A DNA stretch of 53,712 bases from Flavobacteriales bacterium (GTDB lineage Bacteria > Bacteroidota > Bacteroidia > Flavobacteriales_D > Sanyastnellaceae), in the NCBI GenBank assembly GCA_027491215.1, contig JAIXWP010000031.1, positions 1 through 53,712 on the forward strand, in the 5' to 3' direction. Below, piece after piece: positions 37,456-46,691 of the stretch (positions are counted from its first letter, which is position 1; every line of letters starts with the position of its first letter). The notes under the pieces were generated by a model. It had not been told where the DNA came from, ran no database searches, and saw only the letters and a list, made by a program, of their open reading frames with translations. The position numbers were made by a program, and so were the translations under genes.

Positions 37456-39486
37456 ATGAAACGTGTTATCTCATGGTTACTCATTGCAGCCTGCATCGGT
37501 TTTGTAGGCTATGTGGTGTACACCTTTTCTAGCGAACAAACCATAGAGCCTCAACTCTGGAAGGCGGTGCCTGCAGATGCTGCATTAGTGGTGCAAGTAA
37601 ATGACCCTCTAAAGGCAAGTGAATACCTAAGTCATTATGATCTTGAATGGAGCACTACAGCAAGCTTACTTTTGAAAAATATCGGAACCGAAGAATGGTC
37701 GAAATACCTCTACTCTCCTCAATGTATCATCAGTTCAACTGAAGCAGGGCAAGGGGTGGTAATGGTTGTTGGTCTCCAAAAAACAACAACGCTCGAAACG
37801 ATTGAAAGCGCAATTCTCGGAATCACCGGTGGAACGAAGGGGGCTGAGAGAAACTTTGAAGGACAAACTATTTTTCCTTTTGGAGACTACTCCGTTTGTA
37901 TTGCAAATCAACTTCTATTTTTTGGAAACTCCGAAGCCCTTATAGAATCCGCTATTCGAAGCACTTTAGATGATGGTAAAAATATCGATCAGCATCTTGT
38001 CACTCTGAAGAATAAATCTGCCAACGACACGGGTATTGTATTTTTTGGAAAATGGAAAAAAGAAGAATGGATGAGCATTGAGCCTCATCAATTAGATGAG
38101 AACTCTTGGTACTACACCGGTATGATCGCCGCTCCAGACTCCACTAAAATGCGTTTCAATTGGAGCAAAACGAGTGATGCATTCGGTGTAGGTAATTACT
38201 TACCTTCAAATACAGTCGCAGCAGAAGTATGGTCGTTTGATGATTTTCAAGCCCTTCGGGAGGCTTTTGACACTGGTATTGAAAACACCAATGAAGAGAA
38301 GTTTACGAATGCTTCTTGGATCGATATCGGAGACAGTTGTTTGTGCGATCTAAATGAAGCATTGCTCGATTGGAGAGGCGGTGTACAAGGCTCGTTCTTG
38401 TATGAATCGAATGGCAAATTGATTCCCATTTCATTTGCAACGGTCATTGACAGCCTGCGCGTAGAAGAACTTATGGGAACATTAGCAACTCCGCTTGCAA
38501 ACAATTTGTTGGAATTAAAATATCAGCCTGTGCAAAGTCGATATTTCCAAAGTGCTTTCCTTGTTAATCCTGTTTATGGAATTCAAGCAGGAGATGTGTT
38601 TTTTAAAGGAGAAGACCCGGATGCCTTGACAGCAATTAAAGCGGATATTCAAAGCAATAACACATTACAACGATCCAAAAACATCAATGAATGGATGGAC
38701 AAGGATGGAAGTGGTTTACACTACTTCGGAGGAAAATATTTAACAGCCCTCTTCCCTCCTGCTCTTCAATGGTTCTTCAATAAAGAAGGAATGAATGGAG
38801 GAACGATGAAGAAGCAAGAAAACGGAATCATTGTAGTTGAGTGGTTTGAAGGAGAAATTAAATCGGCTGTTCAAATCGAGTCCACTAATGTGAATACAGT
38901 ATCCGATACAACATCTGTTGTTGCAGAAGAAGCGCCTGCGGCGCCAGTGGAGCCTGAGCCCGCTGCCCCTTCTACCAAGAAATGGAACACCATTAATCAC
39001 AACACAAAAGAAAAAGAGGTATTCCTTCAGTTGAAAGACAATACCATATTGCTCCAAACGAGCGGTGGAAAAGAGTTGTGGAAAGCTGCTATGTCAGATC
39101 CTATTATCGGGGATGTGACACAAGTTGATGTTTTGAAAAATGGAAAATTGCAATTTGCTTTTACCACAAAACGCGCACTTTACATCATTGATAGAAATGG
39201 TAAATCACTTCCGGGTTTCCCAGTAAAATTGAAGAGTGATGTCACTACTGGACTCTCTGCATTTGACTATTCAAACGATCTCAATTATCGTTTGATTTTT
39301 GGTTGTGCCAATGGTGCAATCCTCAACTATACTGTGGCAGGAACGCTCACTCCGGGATGGCAATACACGGCTGGGCCAGTGGCTAAGAAAATTATTTTTG
39401 AGAAAAAGAACGGCAAAGAACAACTTGTCATTACCTATCAATCTGGAGAGTCACGCACATACAAGAAAAATGGAACACCACTGTAA
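37456..39486 (+). CDS. Unknown membrane-anchored protein with C-terminal propeller-like repeats
   Basis: 676 residues. An N-terminal helix (about 5-24) anchors or exports the protein. The main part (30-480) begins WKAVPADAALVVQVNDP, a pattern seen in Bacteroidota proteins of unknown function (DUF3352-like). A Pro/Ala-rich linker (about 490-515, EEAPAAPVEPEPAAPSTKK) follows, then a C-terminal unit (about 530-676) of strand repeats such as ILLQTSGGKELWKAA, ALYIIDRNGKSLPGF and GAILNYTVAGTLTPGW, which look like PQQ or propeller blades. No catalytic motif is seen. The 3' end overlaps the next gene by 17 nt. Confidence 0.7.
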   Translation: MKRVISWLLIAACIGFVGYVVYTFSSEQTIEPQLWKAVPADAALVVQVNDPLKASEYLSHYDLEWSTTASLLLKNIGTEEWSKYLYSPQCIISSTEAGQGVVMVVGLQKTTTLETIESAILGITGGTKGAERNFEGQTIFPFGDYSVCIANQLLFFGNSEALIESAIRSTLDDGKNIDQHLVTLKNKSANDTGIVFFGKWKKEEWMSIEPHQLDENSWYYTGMIAAPDSTKMRFNWSKTSDAFGVGNYLPSNTVAAEVWSFDDFQALREAFDTGIENTNEEKFTNASWIDIGDSCLCDLNEALLDWRGGVQGSFLYESNGKLIPISFATVIDSLRVEELMGTLATPLANNLLELKYQPVQSRYFQSAFLVNPVYGIQAGDVFFKGEDPDALTAIKADIQSNNTLQRSKNINEWMDKDGSGLHYFGGKYLTALFPPALQWFFNKEGMNGGTMKKQENGIIVVEWFEGEIKSAVQIESTNVNTVSDTTSVVAEEAPAAPVEPEPAAPSTKKWNTINHNTKEKEVFLQLKDNTILLQTSGGKELWKAAMSDPIIGDVTQVDVLKNGKLQFAFTTKRALYIIDRNGKSLPGFPVKLKSDVTTGLSAFDYSNDLNYRLIFGCANGAILNYTVAGTLTPGWQYTAGPVAKKIIFEKKNGKEQLVITYQSGESRTYKKNGTPL

Positions 39487-40504
39487 AGCAGCATTTCTAG
39501 TTAGACAAGGAGAAGCCGAACAAGCATTCGAGTGGCGTGAAATAGCTATGCCAGTAGCGAAAGACGACGAAGTATTGGTAGCTGTAGAAGCCTTCGGTCT
39601 CAACTTCGCTGATGTACTTGCTAGACAAGGACTCTATCGTGAAGCTCCTCCAATGCCTTGCGTACTCGGCTATGACATGGTCGGACGAGTGATTGCTATT
39701 GGACCGAACGTTCATTCGGGCTGGCTTGGGAAGAGAGTCACTGCTCTAACAAGATTCGGTGCCTATGCCACTCACATTGCTACACCCATTATTGGAATCA
39801 CTGAGGTACCAGAAGAAATGCCTGATTATGCAGCATGTGCATTAGGCACCCAATATGTTACTGCCTATTACAGCGCTCGATATCTGCAACAAACGCGCAA
39901 AGGAGAAAGAGTACTAGTGCACGCTGCACTGGGTGGCGTCGGCACAGCACTCGTACAATTACTACAAGAGAGCGGCTGTGAAATCTATGCCACTGTTGGT
40001 TCGGATGAAAAAGTAAATGAACTAAAGTCAAAAGGTATTCACGCCTTCAATTACAGCAACGTAGATGTCTATGATCAAATAAAAAATCATCTCGGTAAAA
40101 ATCGACTAGATGTTTCGTTCAATTCCATCGCTGGAAAAACCTTCAAGCAAGACATGAAATTACTAGGAGCGAATGGACGTTTGCTGCTATATGGATTTGC
40201 TGAAAGAAGTGGAAAGAAAAAAGGCAAGTGCGCCACGTACCAATTACTCTGGAATATGGGAATCGTAATTCCCATCATGATGCTTGCATTTAGCAAAAGT
40301 ATCATGGGCGTCAATATGCTAAAGATTGCAGATCAAAAACCGCAAATTATTAAGGATTGCTTGGATGAATTGGTCACTCTTTGGAAGCAAAACAAAATCG
40401 CCCCTGTATCAGGCGGAATCTACAAACCAGAGCAATTAGCCTTGGCTCACAAGGACTTAGAACTGAGAAAAATCAAAGGAAAAGCGATTATTCGCTTACA
40501 GTAA
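39470..40504 (+). CDS. Zinc-type or quinone oxidoreductase-like dehydrogenase
   Basis: 344 residues from the ATG at 39470, which overlaps the preceding gene by 17 nt; a longer upstream frame is a shadow of that gene. Medium-chain reductase layout: GroES-like fold with AVEAFGLNFADVLARQGLY and PCVLGYDMVGRVIAIG, then the nucleotide-binding segment VLVHAALGGVGTALVQLLQ (about 155-175). It lacks the zinc-ligand cysteines of alcohol dehydrogenases, so quinone oxidoreductase (zeta-crystallin or VAT-1-like) is more probable. Substrate unknown. Confidence 0.85.
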   Translation: MEHHCKAAFLVRQGEAEQAFEWREIAMPVAKDDEVLVAVEAFGLNFADVLARQGLYREAPPMPCVLGYDMVGRVIAIGPNVHSGWLGKRVTALTRFGAYATHIATPIIGITEVPEEMPDYAACALGTQYVTAYYSARYLQQTRKGERVLVHAALGGVGTALVQLLQESGCEIYATVGSDEKVNELKSKGIHAFNYSNVDVYDQIKNHLGKNRLDVSFNSIAGKTFKQDMKLLGANGRLLLYGFAERSGKKKGKCATYQLLWNMGIVIPIMMLAFSKSIMGVNMLKIADQKPQIIKDCLDELVTLWKQNKIAPVSGGIYKPEQLALAHKDLELRKIKGKAIIRLQ

Positions 40505-40593
40505 TTCCGATTAATTCCATTTCGAATCCTTTCCTCCTGAATTTAGTACCGTTCGTTCATTGCATAGATTTCTAGTTAGATAAAAAACGAACT

Positions 40594-40627
40594 TAGTAAT
40601 TACAACCTACCAAAAGTGTAATTACTA
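40594..40627. promoter_or_regulatory. Paired palindromes before the helical-repeat gene
   Basis: TAGTAATTACA, 12 nt, TGTAATTACTA is a perfect 11-bp inverted repeat 13 nt before the ATG at 40641. Each arm holds the palindrome GTAATTAC. The same core is at 31596-31603 upstream of the PH-protein gene. It may be an operator or a hairpin in the leader. Confidence 0.45.
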
Positions 40628-40640
40628 TAACCTGTTTCTT

Positions 40641-42179
40641 ATGTCTAACAAAGCATCCGATCAATTGCACAAACTCATTAAGAGTATGAGCAAGCCAGAG
40701 AAACGCTACTTTAAAGTATTCTCTTCTCGACACATTATTGGTGATGAAAACAATTATCAAACATTGTTTGATGCCATAGACAAGCTGGACGATTATGATG
40801 AAGAAAAGTTGATGAAGAAATTCAAAGACAAAGTATTCGTGCAGAGATTCTCTATAGCCAAGAATAGATTATATAATGCACTTCTTAAGAGTCTTGATTC
40901 ATTTCATGCTAATAGCAGCGTGGAAGCGCAGCTTCATCGCCAAGTACACTCAGCGGAAATTCTTTACAATAAATCCCTTTACGATCAAAGTTTGAAAGTG
41001 CTTCACAGCGCTCGCAAAGTAGCTGAGAAGCATGAAATTTTACATCTGCTGGCAGAAATATCGAAATGGGAAAAGCGCATTCTTGAAAAGAATAACTACG
41101 ACGATATTCAAGATGAAGCTCAACTAAATGAGATCTTAGAAAAGGATATCGAGGTAAATGAAAAACTTCGAATACACAGTGAATTATGGAACATTAAAAG
41201 TAGACTGTTTAGTCAACTTTATCGTCAAGGTAAAGTGCGCAGTGAAAGCGAAACTAAAATGTTCGAACGTATTCTCCACGACGCTAAATCAAAATGGTCG
41301 GGCAAAGAAATCGGAATTGAAAATGAATATATGCTTCAACATATTTCTAGCGCTTATCACTTTGCGCTTGGACAGTATGCTGAATGCTATCCTTATCTCA
41401 AGCAAAACATTGCCCTAATTGAAAGCAATCCTCATCTATTTGAAGAGGAGCCTGGAATCTATTTATCTGTATTATCAAATACCATTTACGTAGGAATGCG
41501 TTTGGGGGAGTGGAAAGAAGCGTTTCAATATCTTGAGCAACTAAGAGCATATCCTGCAACCCTTGCAGAGCGTATGAATGAGGATTTAGAAATACGTCTG
41601 TTTGCTCTAGGCAAAAGCACAGAGCTTACGCTCTATGCACAAAGCGGCGAGTTTGAAAAAGGACTAGAAATGATACCTGAAATTAAGTTGGGTCTTGGAG
41701 CATTTGATGAACATTTGAGCAACGTTAGAAAAGCACATTTCTACTTCAATATTGCAGTGATCTATTTTGGTCTTGAGCAATATCATGAGGCTTTGAAGTG
41801 GGTTAATAAATTGCTCAACAACGTTGACATTGACAAGACAAAAGATATTCATTGCATTGCCCAGATTTTGAATCTCGTTATTCATTTGGAGCTTGGAAAC
41901 AAAGATCTACTCCCATATACACTGCGCTCTACTCAGCGTTTTCTCGCTACTCGAAATAAAGTGTATGAGTTTGAAAATGTCATGCTCTCCTTTGTAAATG
42001 AAATGCTGAAAAAGCGTTCTTCAAAAAACCCAGAAAATCAATACCAGCAGTTGATTGGCGAACTTGAAAACCTTAGAAAAAATCCATTCGAGCAATTCGT
42101 TTTTGAATATTTCGATTTTCTTGCATGGGCAAAGAGCAAGCAAAACGGAAAGAAATTTCGTGAGCAGTTGGCAGCGTAG
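40641..42179 (+). CDS. Conserved Bacteroidota helical-repeat protein of unknown function
   Basis: 512 residues, no signal peptide or membrane segment. The start MSNKASDQLHKLIKSMSKPEKRYFKVF is a pattern I know from otherwise uncharacterised Bacteroidota proteins. After a Lys-rich first 60 residues, the chain is almost all amphipathic helix, with TPR-like pairs at about 240-410 (QYAECYPYLKQNIALIE; WKEAFQYLEQLRAYP; QYHEALKWVNKLLNN). A scaffold or adaptor role is an inference. It is followed 23 nt later by thiL. The paired palindromes stand just upstream. Confidence 0.6.
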   Translation: MSNKASDQLHKLIKSMSKPEKRYFKVFSSRHIIGDENNYQTLFDAIDKLDDYDEEKLMKKFKDKVFVQRFSIAKNRLYNALLKSLDSFHANSSVEAQLHRQVHSAEILYNKSLYDQSLKVLHSARKVAEKHEILHLLAEISKWEKRILEKNNYDDIQDEAQLNEILEKDIEVNEKLRIHSELWNIKSRLFSQLYRQGKVRSESETKMFERILHDAKSKWSGKEIGIENEYMLQHISSAYHFALGQYAECYPYLKQNIALIESNPHLFEEEPGIYLSVLSNTIYVGMRLGEWKEAFQYLEQLRAYPATLAERMNEDLEIRLFALGKSTELTLYAQSGEFEKGLEMIPEIKLGLGAFDEHLSNVRKAHFYFNIAVIYFGLEQYHEALKWVNKLLNNVDIDKTKDIHCIAQILNLVIHLELGNKDLLPYTLRSTQRFLATRNKVYEFENVMLSFVNEMLKKRSSKNPENQYQQLIGELENLRKNPFEQFVFEYFDFLAWAKSKQNGKKFREQLAA

Positions 42180-42202
42180 CCAAAGAATGCGACCTTTGCA
42201 GC

Positions 42203-43246
42203 ATGAGCAATGAACGTACTGAACTAGAACAACTGGGTGAGTTTGGCTTAATCAAGCACCTCACACAGTATTTCAAAATCAATCATAAAAGCACCGTTAA
42301 GTCAATTGGCGATGATGCTGCTATTCTTTCAGTAGATGACCATGAGCAATTATTGGTAACTACTGACATGCTTGTAGAAGGTGTGCACTTCGATTTGATG
42401 TACACCCCTTTAAAACATCTTGGTTACAAGGCAGTGGTGGTCAATCTGAGTGATGTGTATGCAATGAATGCTACTCCAAAGCAGATTACAGTAAGCATTG
42501 CAGTAAGTAATCGTTTTTCACTTGAAGCTATAGAAGAACTCTACAGCGGTATTCAAAAAGCTTGTGAATGGTACGACATTGATCTCGTTGGTGGAGACAC
42601 TACGTCTTCAAAAAGTGGATTGGTAATTTCCATTACTGCTATCGGAGTTGCTAGTCCAGAAAAGATTGCAACACGTGCTGGCGCCAGACTTCACGATTTA
42701 ATAGTAGTCTCAGGTGATCTTGGTGGCGCATATATGGGGCTTCAGGTTTTAGAGCGCGAGAAAGAAGTATTTCGCTCTGTAAATGAAGCACAGCCCGACC
42801 TTTCAGGATATGATTATATTCTTGAAAGACAATTGAAGCCTGAGGCTAGAAAAGACATTGTGGAATTACTTGATCAATTAGATGTAAAACCAACATCGAT
42901 GATTGATATTTCTGATGGACTCGCTTCAGAACTCTATCATATCGCTGATCAAAGTTTTGTGGGATGTGATATTTATGAAGAAAAAATACCAGTGAGCCCA
43001 GAGACTATTGCTGCAGCAAAAGAATTTAATCTAGACTACACTACCGCGGCGTTGAATGGAGGTGAGGATTATGAATTACTTTTCACTATTAAGCAAAAAG
43101 ATCTGGAAAAAATTCAGGGCAATCCTCATTTCAGTATCATAGGCCACGTTACAGAAGAAGCTTCCGGCTGCCGATTAATCACTCGTGCAGGAGAACCTAT
43201 CACCCTAAAGGCACAAGGCTGGAATGCATTTCGAAATGAAATTTAA
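42203..43246 (+). CDS. thiL: Thiamine-monophosphate kinase
   Basis: 347 residues. Phosphorylates thiamine phosphate to the active cofactor. The family start GEFGLIKHLTQYF is followed by SIGDDAAILSVD (metal and ATP site), TTDMLVEGVHFDL, and VGGDTTSSKSGLVISITAIG; ALNGGEDYELLFTI near the end is also typical. No other thi genes are in the window. It is convergent with recJ, and the two genes share 4 nt at their ends. Confidence 0.95.
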   Translation: MSNERTELEQLGEFGLIKHLTQYFKINHKSTVKSIGDDAAILSVDDHEQLLVTTDMLVEGVHFDLMYTPLKHLGYKAVVVNLSDVYAMNATPKQITVSIAVSNRFSLEAIEELYSGIQKACEWYDIDLVGGDTTSSKSGLVISITAIGVASPEKIATRAGARLHDLIVVSGDLGGAYMGLQVLEREKEVFRSVNEAQPDLSGYDYILERQLKPEARKDIVELLDQLDVKPTSMIDISDGLASELYHIADQSFVGCDIYEEKIPVSPETIAAAKEFNLDYTTAALNGGEDYELLFTIKQKDLEKIQGNPHFSIIGHVTEEASGCRLITRAGEPITLKAQGWNAFRNEI

Positions 43247-44961
43247 TTACTTAGACGAACGTCTTTAAGATTCAGTTGAAGAGAGCGTTGGCCTTGCCAA
43301 ACGTTTTCTTCAATTGTAAATAAAATGTCGATCGGCACATTTTGACAAATTGATTCTGCCCATTTACCTAAGTCGAATCCGATCCCGTCCATTCTTTTTT
43401 CTCTACGCTCGCCTTCATAAACAGCGAGTTTTAGATGGGCATTGTTTTCTCCAACAGCTCTAGTGGCGCCAGCATTCTTTAAATTTCTCACCAAGAAGAC
43501 AGGCTTCATATTATCAGGTCCAAATGGAGCAAACATTTGCAAATGTTTGAAGAAACGTTCGGTGATATCTGCGAGTTTGATTTCCAAATCATACTCGATA
43601 AATGGTTTTGGTTTTTCGTTATGAAGCGACTCCTTAATGATTTCATCAAAACGAATTCTGAAATCATCAAATTTCTGGGGCTTCATCGAAAGACCTGCTG
43701 CCATTGCATGTCCTCCATACTGTTCCAACAAATCGCCGCATTTTCCTAGAACTTCATAGAGGTCAATACCAGGAATTGAACGAGCGCTGCCGGCTAGCTT
43801 TCCTTCAATTTCAGAAAGTACTATTGCTGGTTTATAAAACTCTTCTACCAATCGTGAAGCAACAATTCCAACTACACCTTTATGCCATCCTTCATTTCGA
43901 ACTACAGTGCTAAATGATTCCATATAAAATGGATCTTGATGCACAAATTGCAGTGCTTCTTGAGTGATGAGTTTATCAATTTTTCTGCGTTCGTTATTAT
44001 TGTCTTCAACGAGAGCGCTTACTTTTTTTGCAGAGGTTTCGTCTTCTGCGATTAGCAGCTCTACGGCTTGCTTCCCACTAAAAATTCTACCAGCAGCGTT
44101 AATTCTAGGAGCTAGAATAAACACTACATCTGTAATATTTAAGCTTGGTTTTTGAAACTTCGCATGCTCAAGCATCGCTTTGATTCCAGGGCGTTGGTTT
44201 GTTTCCAATAGCTTCAAACCTTCAGTTGCAAGAATCCTATTTTCACCCATCAACGGTACAATGTCCGCACCGATTGAAATAGTAAGCAAGTCCAAGTAAC
44301 AAAACAATTCTTGTTCGTCATGTCCTTGCTTTCTGCACCAGCCTTGCAAAAACTTGAATCCTACCCCACAACCACTAAGTCCTTTATCTGGATATGGACA
44401 ATCTTTTCGCTTCGGGTTAAGCACTGCAAAAGCAGGAGGCAAATCGCCAGGAGTGTGGTGGTCACATACGATGACATCAATTCCCTTTGAATGGGCCAAT
44501 GCAATTTTCTCTGCATCCTTTATCCCACAATCCAAAGTGATAATGAGATCAAATTTTTCTTCAGAAGCCCACTCTACACATTTAAAAGAGAACCCGTATC
44601 CCTCTTCATATCGGTCCGGTATGTAATAGTCACAATTTACCCCAAGGTTTCTCAAAAATGAATACACAACGGTCACAGCGGTCGTACCATCAACATCGTA
44701 GTCACCGTAAACAAGAATTTTCTGTCCCTCCTCTAAAGCAATTTGAAGACGATCAACAGCCTTATCCATATCCATCATCAAAAATGGATCGTGTAATTGC
44801 TCTAGGTTTGGCCTGAAGAATTTTTTTGCGTGATCAAACTGATTAATCCCCCTCTGAAGAAGCAAATGAGTGAGGACCTCTGAGATAGTAAGCTCGCTAG
44901 CCAAATCTTTAATTGTTTGACTATCAAAGCTTCTTTTCGGTATCCAGTCCTTTTGCATCAT
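43243..44961 (-). CDS. recJ: Single-stranded-DNA-specific exonuclease RecJ
   Basis: 572 residues from the ATG at 44961; ATG at 44958 is equally possible, while a more upstream start at 44979 adds nonhomologous residues. A 5'-3' exonuclease in recombination and repair. DHH phosphoesterase motifs are visible: VYGDYDVDGTTAV, LDCGIKD, VCDHHTPGDLPPA, then the DHHA1 part with GIVASRL and GGHAMAAGLS, and the C-terminal OB domain with LKLAVYEG. Convergent with thiL with a 4-nt overlap of stop regions. Confidence 0.95.
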   Translation of the reverse strand: MMQKDWIPKRSFDSQTIKDLASELTISEVLTHLLLQRGINQFDHAKKFFRPNLEQLHDPFLMMDMDKAVDRLQIALEEGQKILVYGDYDVDGTTAVTVVYSFLRNLGVNCDYYIPDRYEEGYGFSFKCVEWASEEKFDLIITLDCGIKDAEKIALAHSKGIDVIVCDHHTPGDLPPAFAVLNPKRKDCPYPDKGLSGCGVGFKFLQGWCRKQGHDEQELFCYLDLLTISIGADIVPLMGENRILATEGLKLLETNQRPGIKAMLEHAKFQKPSLNITDVVFILAPRINAAGRIFSGKQAVELLIAEDETSAKKVSALVEDNNNERRKIDKLITQEALQFVHQDPFYMESFSTVVRNEGWHKGVVGIVASRLVEEFYKPAIVLSEIEGKLAGSARSIPGIDLYEVLGKCGDLLEQYGGHAMAAGLSMKPQKFDDFRIRFDEIIKESLHNEKPKPFIEYDLEIKLADITERFFKHLQMFAPFGPDNMKPVFLVRNLKNAGATRAVGENNAHLKLAVYEGERREKRMDGIGFDLGKWAESICQNVPIDILFTIEENVWQGQRSLQLNLKDVRLSN

Positions 44962-45071
44962 TCTGCGAGGATACACCAAAAAACATCAAATGGCGTGTTT
45001 GTTACCGAACATATATTCAACAATATGCAATGAATATGCAACCTATAACAAGTGAATTAGGTCTTTTTTTG

Positions 45072-45079
45072 TATATTCG
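45072..45079 (+). promoter_or_regulatory. Putative -7 box of the repeat lipoprotein gene
   Basis: TATATTCG (one mismatch to TAnnTTTG), 21 nt before the ATG at 45101. A direct repeat AATATGCAA occurs twice upstream (45022-45030 and 45033-45041) with an 11-nt period and may be a regulator site. Confidence 0.4.
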
Positions 45080-45100
45080 AGCCGCTAAAATTTTTACCAA

Positions 45101-46054
45101 ATGAAATTACGCAATTTTGCATTGATCTTCGTAACAGCTTTCGCTACAACCTTTTTCCTGGCGAGCTGCCTCAATGAGGAAAATAAAATCCCGGAAAACT
45201 GTTATGATGGAATCCTAAATAATGGTGAACAGTTTATTGACTGTGGAGGTCCGAACTGTGAACCATGCGACCACTGTATCAATGGAGTTTTCGAACCATT
45301 TGAAGGTGAAACTTGCACCGACTGTGGTGGAGAATGCGGCCCATGTCCTCAATGTCGTAACTGCGTAAAAGATGGCGACGAAGTTGGAATTGACTGCGGC
45401 GGAACTAACTGCGGACCATGCGCTGCGTTGTGCGGAGATGGAATGTTGAACGGAACTGAAGAACTAGTTGACTGCGGCGGAGCATTCTGTGAGGCTTGTC
45501 CTGAATGTGATGACCTACTCATGAACGGTACCGAAATCGGAATCGACTGCGGTGGGGTAGCTTGTCCTCCATGCACCACTGACGGTAACTGTACAAACGG
45601 TATTGTAGACGGTGATGAATATTGGGTTGACTGCGGCGGTACACACTGCCCAGCATGTGAAACCATTCTTTCATGGAAAGTTGGAAATATCGATCACATT
45701 GTTGACGAAGCTCTTATAACAGCTAATGTCACTGCAAATGTTCTTACTTTCTCTGGAGCAAGTGGAAGCGGTGGCGCCATTACAGTAAGCATTACTACTG
45801 CTAGCACATGGACACAAGGATCAACTTTCCTTTGCACTCCTGCTACCTTCCCTGCAAATGCTATGTCATTCATTAACAATGGAACTGGTGTTACTTACAC
45901 TAATGAATTCACTGGAGCGAATGCTTCTGTTGTCATCAATAGATATATCCCTGCTCCGAATGTCTTCCGTGTATCATTCAGTGGAACATTAAAGAGTGAC
46001 ACTGGTCTTACAACAAGCATTCAAAATGGTGCTTTCTATTTCGACTTCCCATAA
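45101..46054 (+). CDS. Lipoprotein with six Cys-rich DCGG repeats and a C-terminal DUF6252-like domain
   Basis: 317 residues. Signal ends in FFLASC, with C23 as the lipidated residue. Residues 34-186 hold six repeats of 22-24 residues near C..G...G.E..IDCGG..C.PC (begin at about 34, 59, 85, 111, 136 and 164). Each carries four or more cysteines, so disulfide-linked periplasmic or surface modules are likely. Residues 190-317 form a strand-rich domain that I match to DUF6252-like proteins of Bacteroidota. The acidic spots (GDE, NGTE) suggest calcium binding, by inference. It stands alone between recJ and a terminator. Confidence 0.75.
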   Translation: MKLRNFALIFVTAFATTFFLASCLNEENKIPENCYDGILNNGEQFIDCGGPNCEPCDHCINGVFEPFEGETCTDCGGECGPCPQCRNCVKDGDEVGIDCGGTNCGPCAALCGDGMLNGTEELVDCGGAFCEACPECDDLLMNGTEIGIDCGGVACPPCTTDGNCTNGIVDGDEYWVDCGGTHCPACETILSWKVGNIDHIVDEALITANVTANVLTFSGASGSGGAITVSITTASTWTQGSTFLCTPATFPANAMSFINNGTGVTYTNEFTGANASVVINRYIPAPNVFRVSFSGTLKSDTGLTTSIQNGAFYFDFP

Positions 46055-46077
46055 TAGAACTAAATAAATCTTAAGAA

Positions 46078-46106
46078 AGCCCGTTGCAAAACAACGGGCT
46101 TTTTTA
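46078..46106 (+). terminator. Intrinsic terminator of the repeat lipoprotein gene
   Basis: AGCCCGTTG, 5-nt loop, CAACGGGCT and six T: a perfect 9-bp stem with T run, 23 nt after the stop codon. Confidence 0.9.
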
Positions 46107-46112
46107 TTGCCC

Positions 46113-46120
46113 TACATTTG
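46113..46120 (+). promoter_or_regulatory. Putative -7 box of the small outer-membrane protein gene
   Basis: TACATTTG (exact TAnnTTTG) 21 nt before the ATG at 46142, directly behind the terminator. Confidence 0.5.
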
Positions 46121-46141
46121 TGAACCTCAAAACATGCAATC

Positions 46142-46624
46142 ATGAAAATGAAACTACTGACTCTCACTGGAATGATGGTCATTCTAGCGTGCTCGGAACT
46201 ATCCGCTCAAAAGGAAAACGCAATCGGACTCCGCGGAGGCTGGTTCGGCGGAGTCACCTTCCAACATCAACTTTCGAGCTCAACAACCCTCGAATTAATT
46301 GCTCAAGGGAGAAATAGTTGGTTTAATATCACCGGGCTTTATGAAATACACAAAGATTTCTCTGATGTGGATGGAATGAAATGGTATTACGGTGCCGGTG
46401 GTCATATTGGCTTCTACAACTACAGAGAAAATCATCCTGTATTTAACGATCGCTATACTAGCAATGCTACATTCGTCGGCGCAGATGGTATTATTGGATT
46501 AGAATACTTCTTCTCTGAGCTACCTCTTCAAGTAAGTATCGACTACAAACCAATGTTCAATCTTGGCGGTGGCGGTATCTGGTGGTACAACGATGCAGGA
46601 CTTGCAATCCGTTATGTTTTTTAA
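46142..46624 (+). CDS. Small outer-membrane beta-barrel-like protein
   Basis: 160 residues, ATG at 46142 (a second one at 46148). Signal peptide about 1-21 (cleavage after LSAQ). The mature chain alternates hydrophobic and polar residues in short strands (AIGLRGGWFGGVTFQHQL, YYGAGGHIGFYNYRE, GIIGLEYFFSELPLQVSIDYKPMF) and ends in a terminal aromatic (RYVF), as expected for a small barrel. I match it to no named family; transport or anchoring is speculative. A two-way terminator follows. Confidence 0.65.
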   Translation: MKMKLLTLTGMMVILACSELSAQKENAIGLRGGWFGGVTFQHQLSSSTTLELIAQGRNSWFNITGLYEIHKDFSDVDGMKWYYGAGGHIGFYNYRENHPVFNDRYTSNATFVGADGIIGLEYFFSELPLQVSIDYKPMFNLGGGGIWWYNDAGLAIRYVF

Positions 46625-46642
46625 GAAAAAAAATTAGAGCAT

Positions 46643-46676
46643 AAAAAAGCCTCTCGAAATTCGAGAGGCTTTTTTG
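46643..46676. terminator. Two-way terminator between the barrel and nuclease genes
   Basis: AAAAAAGCCTCTCGAA paired with TTCGAGAGGCTTTTTT: a long perfect stem flanked by A and T runs, between convergent genes; works on both strands. Confidence 0.9.
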
Positions 46677-46691
46677 TATTGTGACACTAGA

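Noticed and set aside
37441-37456. ATCGATCGAT next to the start of the anchored-protein gene as an operator
   Set aside because: Too short and simple to separate from chance, with no second copy seen in a comparable place.
45349-45666. 105-residue minus-strand open frame inside the repeat lipoprotein gene
   Set aside because: It arises from the repeated codon pattern of the Cys-rich units read in antisense; Gln/Pro-rich with no start signal.
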